A stretch of 18,789 nucleotides of DNA, taken from positions 1 through 18,789 of the forward strand of contig JAAURO010000004.1 of NCBI GenBank assembly GCA_012032215.1, read 5' to 3'. This document shows positions 8,817 through 16,868 of the stretch, piece by piece. Source of the stretch: Limnobacter sp. Lineage in GTDB: Bacteria; Pseudomonadota; Gammaproteobacteria; Burkholderiales; Burkholderiaceae_B. Each line of letters starts with the position of its first letter. The stretch's first letter is position 1. Under the pieces are notes generated by a model. The model saw only the letters and a program-made list of their open reading frames with translations, did not search any database and was not told the origin of the DNA. Made by a program: the position numbers and the translations under genes.

Positions 8817-9011
8817 ATGAAGGCTACAGAACTTCGTGGTAAAGACAAACCCGCATTGACCACCGAACTGGAGTCTCTGTTGAAGGCACAGTTTTCATTG
8901 CGTATGCAGATTGCTACACAGCAACTGTCCAATACTTCTCAACTGGGAAAGTTGAGAAAAGACATCGCACGCGTAAAGACCGTGATGACTGAGCTGAAGA
9001 GGAAGGTATGA
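8817..9011 (+). CDS. rpmC: 50S ribosomal protein L29
   Basis: L29 is a small two-helix protein next to L23 at the tunnel exit. The 64-residue sequence starts [14 protein letters not shown] and ends with the conserved helix [19 protein letters not shown]. It is tightly coupled on both sides: two bases after rplP, and its stop overlaps the rpsQ start by four bases. Confidence 0.97.
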   Translation: MKATELRGKDKPALTTELESLLKAQFSLRMQIATQQLSNTSQLGKLRKDIARVKTVMTELKRKV

Positions 9012-9280
9012 GCGACGGAAGAGTAAGTGGACTCAAGCGCACCTTGGTTGGTCGCGTTGTGAGTAACAAAATGACCAAATCGGTAGTTGTGATGGTGGAA
9101 AACCGCATGAAGCATCCGCTTTATGGCAAGTACATCAGCAAGACACACAAATACACTGCCCATGATGAGTCTAATGAAATAGGTGAAGGCGATTTGGTGG
9201 AAATCACCGAAGGCCGTCCTATTTCCAAGACAAAATCCTGGAGTGTATCCAAGGTTTTAGAAAAGGCAAGTAGCGTTTAA
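9008..9280 (+). CDS. rpsQ: 30S ribosomal protein S17
   Basis: S17 is an OB-fold primary binder of 16S rRNA. The 90-residue product shows [20 protein letters not shown], the loop [19 protein letters not shown] and the C-terminal [18 protein letters not shown]. The start overlaps rpmC (ATGA). It closes the S10-type block; the next gene lies 152 bases away behind a promoter. Confidence 0.98.
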   Translation: MSDGRVSGLKRTLVGRVVSNKMTKSVVVMVENRMKHPLYGKYISKTHKYTAHDESNEIGEGDLVEITEGRPISKTKSWSVSKVLEKASSV

Positions 9281-9293
9281 TTCGAAAGAAGTC

Positions 9294-9322
9294 TTGCTTT
9301 AAGGTTAATAGCCTGCTATACT
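9294..9322 (+). promoter_or_regulatory. Sigma70-type promoter for the spc genes
   Basis: TTGCTT (9294-9299) and TATACT (9317-9322) are 17 bases apart, the best promoter match in the window. It sits just after rpsQ, 110 bases before rplN, so it would give the rplN-to-rpmJ block its own transcript. It shares GTTAAT in the spacer and a downstream GGCT with the rplC promoter. Confidence 0.65.
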
Positions 9323-9373
9323 CGTTGGCTATTCTTTTTCAACCCATGCGGGACCAAAACTGACTGCTTTAAA

Positions 9374-9399
9374 GTGTTGGCTTATGTTTAAGTCAGCAC
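9374..9399 (+). promoter_or_regulatory. 11-bp leader hairpin before rplN
   Basis: GTGTTGGCTTA and TAAGTCAGCAC pair over 11 positions (two G-T pairs) around a TGTT loop. The hairpin lies downstream of the 9294-9322 promoter and 33 bases before rplN. It is followed by A-rich, not T-rich, sequence, so it is not a + strand terminator. The rplN start lacks an obvious Shine-Dalgarno, so control by this structure is plausible but unproven. Confidence 0.5.
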
Positions 9400-9432
9400 T
9401 AAAAAATTGTGGTTAAGTTGGTGTGAAAATCC

Positions 9433-9801
9433 ATGATACAAATGCAATCCCGGCTTAAAGTGGCCGATAACACTGGTGCACGTGAAGTTATGTGCATTAA
9501 GGTGCTTGGCGGCTCCAAGCGCCGCTATGCGCGCATTGGCGATATTATTAAGGTGTCTGTTAAAGATGCGACTCCTCGTGGGCGTGTCAAAAAAGGCGAG
9601 ATATACCTTGCGGTGGTGGTTCGCACTGCCGGTGGTGTTCGCAGGCCCGATGGCGCAAAAATAAAATTTGATTCCAATGCGGCAGTTTTGCTGAATACCA
9701 AACACGAGCCAATTGGAACTCGCATTTTCGGCCCCGTTACCCGGGAGCTTAGGACTGAAAAGTTCATGAAGATTGTTTCTTTGGCACCTGAGGTTCTGTG
9801 A
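9433..9801 (+). CDS. rplN: 50S ribosomal protein L14
   Basis: L14 forms intersubunit bridges with 16S rRNA and is the docking site for the silencing factor RsfS. The 122-residue product reads [20 protein letters not shown], then [13 protein letters not shown], and ends [11 protein letters not shown]. The second methionine (9442) would leave the protein short of the family start MIQ, so the ATG at 9433 is kept even though no strong binding site precedes it. This is the first gene of the spc block, with a private promoter and leader. rplX follows after 7 bases. Confidence 0.98.
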   Translation: MIQMQSRLKVADNTGAREVMCIKVLGGSKRRYARIGDIIKVSVKDATPRGRVKKGEIYLAVVVRTAGGVRRPDGAKIKFDSNAAVLLNTKHEPIGTRIFGPVTRELRTEKFMKIVSLAPEVL

Positions 9802-9808
9802 GGGCACT

Positions 9809-10126
9809 ATGAACAAAATTCGTAAAGGCGATAAGGTTGTTGTTCTGGCGGGCAAAGACAAGGGCAAGCAAGGTGTTGTGGTTGCTCGTGTTGACGCAGA
9901 GCGTTTGCTTGTAGAAGGAATTAACATGGTCAAAAAGCACCAGAAGCCCAATCCCATGCGTGGGCAGGCTGGTGGTGTCGTACATAAGGCCATGCCTATT
10001 CATCAGTCTAATGTCAGCTTGTTTGACCCAGAGACTGGTAAGCCTTCGCGTGCTGGTGTTCAGCTTGTGGATGGTAAAAAAGTGCGCGTGTTGAAGTCAA
10101 CGGGCATGCAATTGGCTGGTTCATGA
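9809..10126 (+). CDS. rplX: 50S ribosomal protein L24
   Basis: L24 is an assembly initiator that binds the 5' part of 23S rRNA, with a KOW motif. The 105-residue product from the ATG at 9809 begins [20 protein letters not shown], the KOW segment, and continues with [11 protein letters not shown] and [16 protein letters not shown]. An in-frame ORF opens at 9773 inside rplN but has no family match there. AGGG precedes the start. A 52-base gap separates it from rplE. In E. coli S8 represses the spc operon in this rplX-rplE region; I see no clear S8-like helix here. Confidence 0.97.
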   Translation: MNKIRKGDKVVVLAGKDKGKQGVVVARVDAERLLVEGINMVKKHQKPNPMRGQAGGVVHKAMPIHQSNVSLFDPETGKPSRAGVQLVDGKKVRVLKSTGMQLAGS

Positions 10127-10178
10127 AGATTGTTGAATCGATAGTGAATAAGTAAGTAGACACCAAGGGAGAGCTGTT

Positions 10179-10718
10179 GTGTCGCGTTTTCAGAAATTTT
10201 ACAGAGACGAAGTAATCGGTGAGCTTCAGGCAAAGCTTGGTTATAAGTCGGTTATGCAGGTTCCGCGTATCTCCAAGATAACCCTGAATATGGGTGTTGG
10301 AGAGGCTGTTAATGATAAGAAAATCATTGAAAATGCGGTGTCTGACATGGCGAAAATTGCAGGTCAGAAGCCTGTGGTTACTCGTGCAAAAAAAGCGGTT
10401 GCTGGTTTTAAGATTCGAGAGGGTTATCCAATCGGTTGCAAGGTTACTCTGCGCGGAAGGCGTATGTATGAGTTTCTTGATCGATTGGTGTCTGTGGCAT
10501 TTCCTCGGGTTCGGGATTTTCGCGGTGTTTCCGGTAAAGCATTCGATGGTCGTGGAAACTACAATATCGGCGTGAAAGAGCAGATTATTTTTCCTGAAAT
10601 CGAATACGATAAAATCGATGCATTGCGTGGATTAAATATTTGTATCACTACAACTGCGAAAACAAACGATGAGGCGAAGGCCTTGTTGTCTGCTTTCAGG
10701 TTTCCGTTTCGTAACTGA
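10179..10718 (+). CDS. rplE: 50S ribosomal protein L5
   Basis: L5 binds 5S rRNA in the central protuberance and contacts S13 across the subunit interface. The product is 179 residues, as usual, with [58 protein letters not shown] and the final RFPFRN. The start codon is GTG at 10179, preceded by GGGAGAG; no ATG is available near the conserved N-terminus. rpsN starts 8 bases after the stop. Confidence 0.98.
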   Translation: MSRFQKFYRDEVIGELQAKLGYKSVMQVPRISKITLNMGVGEAVNDKKIIENAVSDMAKIAGQKPVVTRAKKAVAGFKIREGYPIGCKVTLRGRRMYEFLDRLVSVAFPRVRDFRGVSGKAFDGRGNYNIGVKEQIIFPEIEYDKIDALRGLNICITTTAKTNDEAKALLSAFRFPFRN

Positions 10719-10726
10719 GGTAAGTC

Positions 10727-11032
10727 GTGGCTAAATTGTCCTTGATAAATCGTGAAAAAAAGCGCGAACACCTGGTAAAGAAGTTTGCGGCCAAGCGTGC
10801 AGAGTTGCTAAAAATCATTTCTGATCAATCTGTAGATGAGGCAACCCGCTACGAGGCGCGTCTTAAGCTTCAGGCCTTGCCGCGAAACGCAAATCCAACG
10901 CGTCTTCGGAATCGTTGTGAGCTGACGGGTCGCCCGCGTGGGAATTACAAAATGTTCGGTCTGTCTAGAACCAAGATTCGTGAAATCGCTATGAAAGGCG
11001 AAATTCCCGGTATCACGAAGGCCAGTTGGTAA
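10727..11032 (+). CDS. rpsN: 30S ribosomal protein S14 (zinc-free type)
   Basis: S14 belongs to the 30S head near S3 and S10. The 101-residue product is the long form: it has a single cysteine ([10 protein letters not shown]) and no CxxC pairs, so it does not need zinc. It ends with [21 protein letters not shown], shared by all S14 proteins. The start is GTG at 10727 following GAGGTAAGTC. rpsH follows after 11 bases. Confidence 0.98.
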   Translation: MAKLSLINREKKREHLVKKFAAKRAELLKIISDQSVDEATRYEARLKLQALPRNANPTRLRNRCELTGRPRGNYKMFGLSRTKIREIAMKGEIPGITKASW

Positions 11033-11043
11033 GGGGTTAAGTT

Positions 11044-11438
11044 ATGAGTATGAGTGATCCGGTTGCAGATATGCTGACACGCATTCGCAATGCGCAAAGT
11101 GTTGGTAAGCTGGCTGTTGAGATGCCTTCTTCCAAATTGAAGGTTGCTATTTCCCAGGTTCTGAAGGACGAGGGCTATATCGAGTCCTTCGGGATTGTTG
11201 GCGAAGCAAAAAGCCAACACTTAAGCTGGAGCTTAAGTACTATGCGGGTCGTCCCGTAATTGAAAGTGTGGTTCGGGTTTCCCGTCCTGGTTTGCGTATT
11301 TACAAGGGCAAAACTGATATTCCGCAAGTTATGAACGGCTTGGGTGTTGCCATTGTATCAACTTCAAAAGGCGTGATGACTGATCGCAAGGCCCGCAGTG
11401 TGGGTCTTGGTGGTGAAGTTCTCTGCTACGTCGCTTAA
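11044..11438 (+). CDS. rpsH: 30S ribosomal protein S8 (frame broken)
   Basis: S8 is a primary binder of the 16S rRNA central domain and, in E. coli, the repressor of the spc operon. It reads [20 protein letters not shown] to [15 protein letters not shown]. The frame is then lost in an A5 run at 11208-11212, where A6 is expected. With one A added it continues [17 protein letters not shown] and [12 protein letters not shown] to [11 protein letters not shown], totalling 131 residues, the usual S8 length. Both halves align to the same family without overlap or gap, so this is one gene. rplF begins 10 bases after the stop. Confidence 0.96.
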
Positions 11439-11448
11439 GGAGAAAGGC

Positions 11449-11982
11449 ATGTCACGTGTTGCTAAAGCGCCTATCAAACTCCCAAGCGGTGTTCAGGTTA
11501 AGGTAGAAGGCCAGCTGGTTGTTGTAAGGGGTAACGGTGGTGAGTTGGTTCTTGAGGTTAATTCTCTCGTGAAACCACAGTTGAGCGAAGATGTTTTATC
11601 GGTTGCTCCTGTAAACGACACTACCGATGCGGTGGCTCAGGCTGGAACGGCCCGTGCTCTGCTCAATAATATGGTGATGGGTGTATCTGTTGGCTTTGAA
11701 CGCAAATTGCAGTTGGTTGGCGTTGGTTACAAAGCTTCGGTACAGGGTGATGCTGTTAATTTAAGCTTGGGGTTTTCTCATCCGGTTGTGCATCAATTGC
11801 CATCGGGTATAAAAGCCTTGACGCCTACCCCGACTGAAATAGTTATAAAAGGTGCTGACAAACAAGCGGTCGGTCAAACTGCATCTGAAATTCGTGCTTA
11901 TCGTCCTCCCGAGCCCTATAAAGGCAAGGGTGTGCGTTACTCGGATGAGCGTGTGGTTATAAAAGAAACCAAGAAGAAGTAA
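11449..11982 (+). CDS. rplF: 50S ribosomal protein L6
   Basis: L6 lies near the sarcin-ricin loop and factor-binding site. The 177-residue product starts [17 protein letters not shown] at the ATG at 11449, after AAGGAGAAAGG. The C-terminal signature is [20 protein letters not shown]. An open frame extends upstream to 11398 within rpsH, without family support. Two L6 repeats of about 80 residues can be followed, with the [11 protein letters not shown] strand starting the second. rplR follows after 17 bases. Confidence 0.98.
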   Translation: MSRVAKAPIKLPSGVQVKVEGQLVVVRGNGGELVLEVNSLVKPQLSEDVLSVAPVNDTTDAVAQAGTARALLNNMVMGVSVGFERKLQLVGVGYKASVQGDAVNLSLGFSHPVVHQLPSGIKALTPTPTEIVIKGADKQAVGQTASEIRAYRPPEPYKGKGVRYSDERVVIKETKKK

Positions 11983-11999
11983 GGCGATTAGAGGGAAAT

Positions 12000-12362
12000 A
12001 TGGAAACTAAAAACCAAGCGCGTTTGCGCAGGGCACAGCAGACACGTCGTCGCATCGCGTTGGCTGCTTCTCATCGTCTGACGGTATATCGTTCGAATCA
12101 GCACATTTATGCGGCTGTTCAGTCGGCTGATGGTTCGAAAGTCTTTGTTGCTGCGTCTACTGTTGATTCGGTTGTGAAGGGGCAGCTCGCTGGTAAGTCG
12201 GGTTCTGATAAAGAGGCTGCCAAGCTGGTGGGTTCTGAGGTTGCGAGGCGTGCGATTGCGGCTGGCATTGAAACGGTGGCTTTTGACCGGGGTGGCTATG
12301 CTTACCAAGGTCGGGTTAAAGAATTGGCTGAGTCGGCTCGCGAAGCTGGCCTGAAGTTTTAA
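12000..12362 (+). CDS. rplR: 50S ribosomal protein L18
   Basis: L18 is the 5S rRNA-binding protein that works with L5 in the central protuberance. The 120-residue product has an arginine-rich N-terminus (RLRRAQQTRRRI), the RLTVYRSNQHIYAAV strand and the C-terminal motif FDRGGYAYQGRVKELAESAR. The ATG at 12000 follows GAGGGAAAT. It is 12 bases from rpsE. The frame is intact and the length is normal. Confidence 0.97.
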   Translation: METKNQARLRRAQQTRRRIALAASHRLTVYRSNQHIYAAVQSADGSKVFVAASTVDSVVKGQLAGKSGSDKEAAKLVGSEVARRAIAAGIETVAFDRGGYAYQGRVKELAESAREAGLKF

Positions 12363-12374
12363 GGGGTTGTTGTC

Positions 12375-12896
12375 ATGGCAAGAATGCAAGGAAAAAACGC
12401 TCCTGAAGCCCGTGATGACGGTCTTAAGGAAAAAATGATCGCTGTGAATCGCGTAACCAAAGTGGTTAAGGGCGGTCGTATTCTCGGTTTTGCTGCGCTC
12501 ACAGTGGTTGGAGATGGCGATGGCCGTATTGGCATGGGCAAAGGAAAGTCCAGAGAGGTTCCAGTTGCCGTGCAAAAAGCCATGGAGCAGGCTCGTCGTC
12601 AGTTGGCGGATGTTTCTCTGAAAAACGGAACCATTCACCACACGGTATTCGGTCGCCATGGTGCTTCCAAGGTGTTTTTGGCGCCAGCGGAAGAGGGTAC
12701 CGGTATTATTGCTGGCGGTCCTATGCGTGCTGTGTTTGAGGTGGTTGGCGTTCGCAACATTGTTGCAAAAAGTCACGGTTCTTCTAATCCGTACAATTTG
12801 GTTAGGGCGACAATTGATGCTCTGAGTAAATTAAAGACCGCTGCTGAAATTGCTGCCAAGCGTGGCATCAGCGTGGAAAAAATTTTTGAGGCTTAA
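12375..12896 (+). CDS. rpsE: 30S ribosomal protein S5
   Basis: S5 sits at the mRNA entry channel and affects decoding fidelity; its N-terminal loop is where spectinomycin resistance arises. The product is 173 residues with [20 protein letters not shown] (including the unaltered VVKGGR loop), [20 protein letters not shown] and [17 protein letters not shown]. The S5 N-terminal dsRNA-binding fold and C-terminal domain are both present. The ATG at 12375 follows AAGGGG. rpmD starts two bases after the stop. Confidence 0.98.
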   Translation: MARMQGKNAPEARDDGLKEKMIAVNRVTKVVKGGRILGFAALTVVGDGDGRIGMGKGKSREVPVAVQKAMEQARRQLADVSLKNGTIHHTVFGRHGASKVFLAPAEEGTGIIAGGPMRAVFEVVGVRNIVAKSHGSSNPYNLVRATIDALSKLKTAAEIAAKRGISVEKIFEA

Positions 12897-12898
12897 AC

Positions 12899-13081
12899 AT
12901 GAGTAACTCTGTAAAAGTCACCCTGATAAAAAGTGTGATAAGTACAAAAGAGTCGCACCGAGCTACCGTGAGGGGTTTGGGTTTGCGCAGGGTAAACAGT
13001 AGCAAGGTACTGGTTGATACGCCCGAAGTTCGCGGGATGATCAACAAAGTCGCCTATTTGCTTAAAGTCGAGGCTGTGTAA
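12899..13081 (+). CDS. rpmD: 50S ribosomal protein L30
   Basis: L30 is a small 50S protein, absent from some bacteria but normal in betaproteobacteria. The 60-residue product begins [14 protein letters not shown] and contains [19 protein letters not shown] and the final strand KVAYLLKVE. It is packed between rpsE (2 bases) and rplO (1 base), typical of a coupled operon. Confidence 0.97.
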   Translation: MSNSVKVTLIKSVISTKESHRATVRGLGLRRVNSSKVLVDTPEVRGMINKVAYLLKVEAV

Positions 13082-13082
13082 G

Positions 13083-13524
13083 ATGGAACTGAATGATCTT
13101 TGCCCTGCAGAGGGTAGTAAAAAAGAGCGTCGCCGTGTTGGTCGTGGAATTGGTTCTGGCTTGGGTAAAACAGCAGGAAGAGGCCACAAGGGTCAGAAAT
13201 CGCGTGCTGGCGGCTTTCATAAAGTGGGCTTTGAAGGTGGTCAAATGCCTATGCATAGGCGTTTGCCAAAACGTGGTTTTCGGTCACGTACTGAGCGTTT
13301 TGAATGCGGAAGTTCGTTTGGCTGATCTGAACGCTCTGGCTGTCGATCAGGTGGATCTTCTGGTGCTTAAGCAAGCCGGCTTGGTTTCCTCTAAGGCACA
13401 AGTGGTCAAGATCGTCCTGTGCGGTGAAATTAATAAAGCAGTTACTTTGTTGAATGGCATTAAGGCCACAAAGGGTGCGGCTGCTGCCATTGAGGCAGCT
13501 GGCGGTTCCTTGGCAAGCGCGTAA
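13083..13524 (+). CDS. rplO: 50S ribosomal protein L15 (frame broken)
   Basis: L15 binds 23S rRNA late in 50S assembly. The ATG at 13083 opens [20 protein letters not shown], followed by [38 protein letters not shown] and RSRTERF. The frame is then lost in the T4 run at 13298-13301. Dropping one T gives [14 protein letters not shown] and runs to [13 protein letters not shown], for 146 residues. An inserted G at 13302 would explain it equally well (FNAEV). Both halves are unmistakable L15. secY follows after 14 bases. Confidence 0.96.
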
Positions 13525-13538
13525 AAGGGTGTTGCTAA

Positions 13539-14867
13539 GTGGCATTTAATCCAACAGCATTGGCAAGCGGCGGCAAGCTGGCAGATTTACGAAAACGTCT
13601 GGTGTTTTTGCTACTCGCGTTGATTGTCTATCGGATTGGTACCCACGTACCGGTTCCTGGGATTGATCCTGTTGCCCTAAGGCAGCTTTTCGATTCTCAG
13701 CAGGGTGGAATTCTGGGCATGTTTAACATGTTTTCGGGGGGTGCTCTTAGCCGTTTCTCGGTCTTTGCGTTGGGGATCATGCCTTATATTTCTGCCTCTA
13801 TCGTGATGCAGTTAATGAGTGTGGTGGTGCCTCAGCTGGAAGCACTGAAGAAAGAGGGTGAATCGGGGAGGCGTAAAATTACCCAGTACACCCGATACGG
13901 CACATTCTTTCTGGCTGCATTCCAGGCTGTGGGTATTTCGGTTGCTTTGGAATCGCAGCAAGGCTTGGTTATAGACCCGGGGCTTGCTTTCAGAGCAGTA
14001 ACTGCTGTTTCGCTGGTTACTGGGACCATGTTCCTGATGTGGTTGGGTGAACAGATAACTGAACGTGGCTTGGGCAATGGTATTTCCATTCTTATTTTTG
14101 CCGGTATTGCCGCTGGCTTGCCGGGTGCATTGGCAGGTTTGTTTGAGTTGGTTCGTACTGGTGCTATGCCTGCGCTGGTGGCTTTGTTGATTTGCGTGCT
14201 GGTGGCAGCAGTGACTTACCTCGTTGTCTTCGTAGAGAGGGGGCAGCGTAAGATTGCAGTGAATTATGCCAAGCGTCAGGTGGGCAGACGTGTATATCAG
14301 GGGCAGCAGTCGCATTTGCCTTTGAAGCTGAACATGGCTGGGGTTATTCCACCTATTTTTGCTTCGAGTATTATTCTTCTTCCAGCCACTTTAAGTTCTT
14401 GGTTTGGAAGTGGTCAGGGTGCGGTCACCGATGTACTTAAAGGAATTTCTCAGACATTGTCTCCAGGGCATCCTCTGTACATGTTGTTGTATGCTTCTGC
14501 CATTGTATTTTTCTGCTTTTTTTACACGGCTCTTGTCTTCAATAGTAAAGAGACCGCGGACAATCTGCAGAAAAGTGGAGCAGTCATACCAGGGCGCAGG
14601 CCAGGGTTCCAAACTTCTCAGTATATTGACAAGGTTTTGACCCGGTTAACTTTAGTGGGTGCTTTGTACATCACTTTGGTCTGTTTGTTGCCTGAGTTTC
14701 TGGTTTTGGGTTTGAGCGTGCCGTTTTATTTTGGCGGCACATCGTTGTTGATTATTGTCGTGGTTGCGATGGATTTTATGGCGCAGGTACAAGCCGCCGT
14801 CATGTCTCAGCAGTACGACAGCCTCTTGAAGAAAGCAAACTTCAAGGGTTCTGGATTTACGAGGTAG
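13539..14867 (+). CDS. secY: Preprotein translocase subunit SecY
   Basis: SecY is the channel of the SecYEG translocon in the inner membrane, used by SecA post-translationally and by ribosomes via SRP. The product is 442 residues with about ten hydrophobic segments, the first near residues 24-40 and the last near 395-415. Conserved regions are [10 protein letters not shown], the plug area [35 protein letters not shown] and [18 protein letters not shown], and the cytosolic loop has VERGQRKI. The start is GTG at 13539; AAGGG lies upstream. It sits between rplO and infA as usual. No frame problems. Confidence 0.98.
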   Translation: MAFNPTALASGGKLADLRKRLVFLLLALIVYRIGTHVPVPGIDPVALRQLFDSQQGGILGMFNMFSGGALSRFSVFALGIMPYISASIVMQLMSVVVPQLEALKKEGESGRRKITQYTRYGTFFLAAFQAVGISVALESQQGLVIDPGLAFRAVTAVSLVTGTMFLMWLGEQITERGLGNGISILIFAGIAAGLPGALAGLFELVRTGAMPALVALLICVLVAAVTYLVVFVERGQRKIAVNYAKRQVGRRVYQGQQSHLPLKLNMAGVIPPIFASSIILLPATLSSWFGSGQGAVTDVLKGISQTLSPGHPLYMLLYASAIVFFCFFYTALVFNSKETADNLQKSGAVIPGRRPGFQTSQYIDKVLTRLTLVGALYITLVCLLPEFLVLGLSVPFYFGGTSLLIIVVVAMDFMAQVQAAVMSQQYDSLLKKANFKGSGFTR

Positions 14868-14870
14868 TGC

Positions 14871-15089
14871 TTGTCTAAAGACGACGTTATCCAAATGCAG
14901 GGTGAGGTGGTGGAAAACCTCCCCAATGCCACTTTCCGGGTCAAGCTGGAAAATGGACATGTTGTGTTGGGCCATATTTCAGGAAAAATGCGTATGAACT
15001 ACATTCGTATACTTCCTGGAGATAAGGTAACCGTGGAATTGACCCCTTACGACTTGTCTCGGGCAAGAATCGTTTTCAGGTCAAAGTGA
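14871..15089 (+). CDS. infA: Translation initiation factor IF-1 (TTG start)
   Basis: IF-1 is an OB-fold (S1-like) factor that occupies the A site of the 30S subunit during initiation. The 72-residue product reads [20 protein letters not shown], then [20 protein letters not shown] and ends ARIVFRSK, matching bacterial IF-1 over its full length. The conserved start SKDDVIQ is preceded by TTG at 14871, and the only nearby GTG (14867) is out of frame and stops at once. So TTG is the start, with GAGG (14861-14864) as binding site inside the last secY codons. A TTG start on a core initiation factor is unusual and may limit or autoregulate its synthesis. Confidence 0.97.
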   Translation: MSKDDVIQMQGEVVENLPNATFRVKLENGHVVLGHISGKMRMNYIRILPGDKVTVELTPYDLSRARIVFRSK

Positions 15090-15111
15090 ATGAATTATTT
15101 CGGAGTTGATC

Positions 15112-15225
15112 ATGAAAGTTCAGGCTTCAGTCAAGAAGATTTGTAGAAATTGCAAAGTGGTAAAGCGCAAAGGTGTGGTTCGTGTAATCTGCACCGAAGC
15201 ACGTCACAAGCAACGTCAAGGTTAA
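15112..15225 (+). CDS. rpmJ: 50S ribosomal protein L36
   Basis: L36 is the smallest 50S protein and stabilises 23S rRNA near the GTPase centre. The ATG at 15112 gives 37 residues beginning [20 protein letters not shown]. The zinc ribbon is complete: C11, C14, C27 and H32, so this is the zinc-binding paralog. CGGAG precedes the start. It ends the spc block, 16 bases before rpsM. Confidence 0.97.
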   Translation: MKVQASVKKICRNCKVVKRKGVVRVICTEARHKQRQG

Positions 15226-15241
15226 ATAAAGGGGTAATCAG

Positions 15242-15607
15242 ATGGCTCGTATTGCCGGCATTAATATTCCTGCGCACAAGCACACCGTTATTGGTTTAAC
15301 GGCTATCTTTGGTGTTGGACGTTCAGTCTCAAAGAAAATCTGTGCGGTGACAGGGGTTTCTGAGTCCAAGAAAATCAAGGACCTGGATGACTCCGAACTT
15401 GAAAAGATTCGTGATGAAGTGGGCAAAATCCTCACAGAAGGGGATTTGCGCCGTGAAGTGACGATGAATATCAAGCGGTTGATGGACTTGGGTTGTTACC
15501 GGGGTTTTCGTCACCGTAAGGGCTTGCCCGTTCGTGGTCAGCGTACCAAGACCAACGCCCGCACCCGCAAGGGCCCGAAGCGTGCTGGTATTGCATTGAA
15601 AAAATAA
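15242..15607 (+). CDS. rpsM: 30S ribosomal protein S13
   Basis: S13 in the 30S head makes intersubunit bridges to L5 and touches P-site tRNA through its basic tail. The 121-residue product begins [20 protein letters not shown] and includes the helix-hairpin-helix [13 protein letters not shown], the [20 protein letters not shown] segment and a lysine- and arginine-rich C-terminus. AAGGGG precedes the ATG. It opens the alpha-operon genes. In E. coli an S4-binding pseudoknot covers this start; the 16-base gap here is too short to hold one entirely outside rpmJ. Confidence 0.98.
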   Translation: MARIAGINIPAHKHTVIGLTAIFGVGRSVSKKICAVTGVSESKKIKDLDDSELEKIRDEVGKILTEGDLRREVTMNIKRLMDLGCYRGFRHRKGLPVRGQRTKTNARTRKGPKRAGIALKK

Positions 15608-15632
15608 ATTGCGTCAATAGGAATCTGCCCAA

Positions 15633-16025
15633 ATGGCTAAAGGACAAAATTTACGTGGTCGTAAGAAGGTCAAAAAGAATATTTCTGACGGTATTGCGCA
15701 CGTACACGCCTCGTTTAATAACACCATAATTACAATCACTGACAGACAAGGTAATGCCTTGGCATGGTCAACTTCGGGTGCTCAGGGTTTTAAGGGTTCT
15801 CGCAAGTCTACTCCGTTCGCTGCGCAGGTTGCTGCTGAGGTGGCGGGTAAGCAGGCTCAGGAATGTGGTATTAAAACGCTTGAGGTGCTGATTAAAGGGC
15901 CTGGCCCAGGTCGCGAGTCAAGTGTACGTGCCTTGAATGGTTTGGGTATTAAAGTGACCGGTATTTCCGATGTTACACCCGTGCCGCACAATGGTTGTCG
16001 GCCACCAAAGCGTCGCCGTATTTAA
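15633..16025 (+). CDS. rpsK: 30S ribosomal protein S11
   Basis: S11 lies on the 30S platform by the mRNA exit and E site. The 130-residue product shows [53 protein letters not shown] and the basic end [13 protein letters not shown]. The ATG at 15633 lies 25 bases after rpsM with only a weak AGGAA before it. A 113-base gap to rpsD follows. Confidence 0.98.
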   Translation: MAKGQNLRGRKKVKKNISDGIAHVHASFNNTIITITDRQGNALAWSTSGAQGFKGSRKSTPFAAQVAAEVAGKQAQECGIKTLEVLIKGPGPGRESSVRALNGLGIKVTGISDVTPVPHNGCRPPKRRRI

Positions 16026-16103
16026 GCGCACTTAAAAGTGTTTTAGTTGTTGGATTTCGTTCAGAAATTCCTTTGTTAAGACCATTGTCCCAAGTGGACT
16101 GAA

Positions 16104-16117
16104 GCGAAGCAATTCGC
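16104..16117 (+). promoter_or_regulatory. GNRA-capped hairpin in the rpsD leader
   Basis: GCGAA-GCAA-TTCGC forms a 5-bp stem with a GNRA-class tetraloop in the 113-base rpsK-rpsD gap, 22 bases before the rpsD start codon and just before its binding site AAGAGG (16127-16132). S4 autoregulates through mRNA structures in E. coli and Bacillus, so this is a candidate element. The stem is short and could be chance. Confidence 0.3.
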
Positions 16118-16138
16118 CTAAATGAAAAGAGGTTTCAA

Positions 16139-16762
16139 GTGGCTAGATATGTAGGTCCAAAGTGTAAATTGTCACGCCGTGAAGGCACTGACTTGAGTTT
16201 GAAAAGCGCGCGTCGTAGCTTGGACTCAAAGTGCAAGCTGGATACAAAACCCGGTCAGCATGGCAGAATTTCAGGTGTGCGTACGTCTGACTATGGTCAG
16301 CAATTGCGCGAAAAGCAAAAAGTAAAGCGCATGTATGGCATTCTGGAAAAGCAGTTCCGCCGTTATTTTGCAGAGGCCTCACGCCGCAAGGGCAATACAG
16401 GTGAAACACTTCTTCAATTGCTGGAGTCGCGTTTGGACAACGTGGCGTATCGCATGGGTTTTGGTTCTACCCGTGCTGAAGCAAGGCAGTTGGTAAGTCA
16501 CGGTGCTTTGTTGGTTAATGGCAAACCCGTGAACATTCCTTCTTACAGCGTAAAAACAAGTGATTTGCTATCAGTTCGGGAAAAGTCCAAAAAGCAGGTT
16601 CGTATTCAGGACTCTTTGAATCTGACCGAATCCAACGGTTTTCCAGATTGGGTTTCTGTCGATGCCAAGAAAATGGAAGGTGTTTTCAAGTTGGTGCCTG
16701 AACGCAGTGAGTTGTCTCAGGAAATCAATGAAAGCCTGATTGTTGAATTGTATTCACGTTGA
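16139..16762 (+). CDS. rpsD: 30S ribosomal protein S4
   Basis: S4 nucleates assembly of the 30S body, lines the mRNA entry channel and affects accuracy. In E. coli it also represses the alpha operon. The product is 207 residues: N-terminal [19 protein letters not shown], then [20 protein letters not shown] and the S4 RNA-binding domain [20 protein letters not shown] with [18 protein letters not shown]. Only scattered cysteines (C9, C32) are present, so it is the zinc-free form. The start is GTG at 16139. A terminator-like hairpin follows. Confidence 0.98.
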   Translation: MARYVGPKCKLSRREGTDLSLKSARRSLDSKCKLDTKPGQHGRISGVRTSDYGQQLREKQKVKRMYGILEKQFRRYFAEASRRKGNTGETLLQLLESRLDNVAYRMGFGSTRAEARQLVSHGALLVNGKPVNIPSYSVKTSDLLSVREKSKKQVRIQDSLNLTESNGFPDWVSVDAKKMEGVFKLVPERSELSQEINESLIVELYSR

Positions 16763-16773
16763 TTTAGTCTTGG

Positions 16774-16802
16774 TCGGGCCATGCATGTGCCCGAGGCTTT
16801 TT
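16774..16802 (+). terminator. Probable intrinsic terminator between rpsD and rpoA
   Basis: TCGGGC pairs perfectly with GCCCGA across a 9-base loop and is followed by GGC and five Ts, 11 bases after the rpsD stop. Because rpoA lies downstream on the same strand, it probably attenuates rather than ends transcription, or rpoA has its own promoter. Confidence 0.6.
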
Positions 16803-16805
16803 CAA

Positions 16806-16834
16806 TTGTTTAAATTAATCCACAGCCTTATCGA
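16806..16834 (+). promoter_or_regulatory. Weak promoter candidate for rpoA
   Basis: TTGTTT (16806-16811) and TATCGA (16829-16834) are 17 bases apart, directly after the terminator hairpin and 34 bases before rpoA. The -10 match is poor. The position and a TTAAT in the spacer, as in the other two promoters, are the reasons for listing it. Confidence 0.25.
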
Positions 16835-16868
16835 CGTAACGAGCCGAGGGTATTGAAAAGGATTTTTG

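Noticed and set aside
11988..12776. 262-codon open frame on the - strand opposite rplR and rpsE
   Set aside because: It is wholly antisense to two conserved genes, has no recognisable domain, and arises from their codon pattern.
991..13301. Programmed frameshifting or polymerase slippage as an explanation of the broken genes
   Set aside because: Slippage rescue, as described for AT-rich endosymbionts, needs long A or T runs; here the runs are 3 to 6 bases. No slippery heptamer plus structure was seen, and both +1 and -1 shifts would be needed in many unrelated genes.
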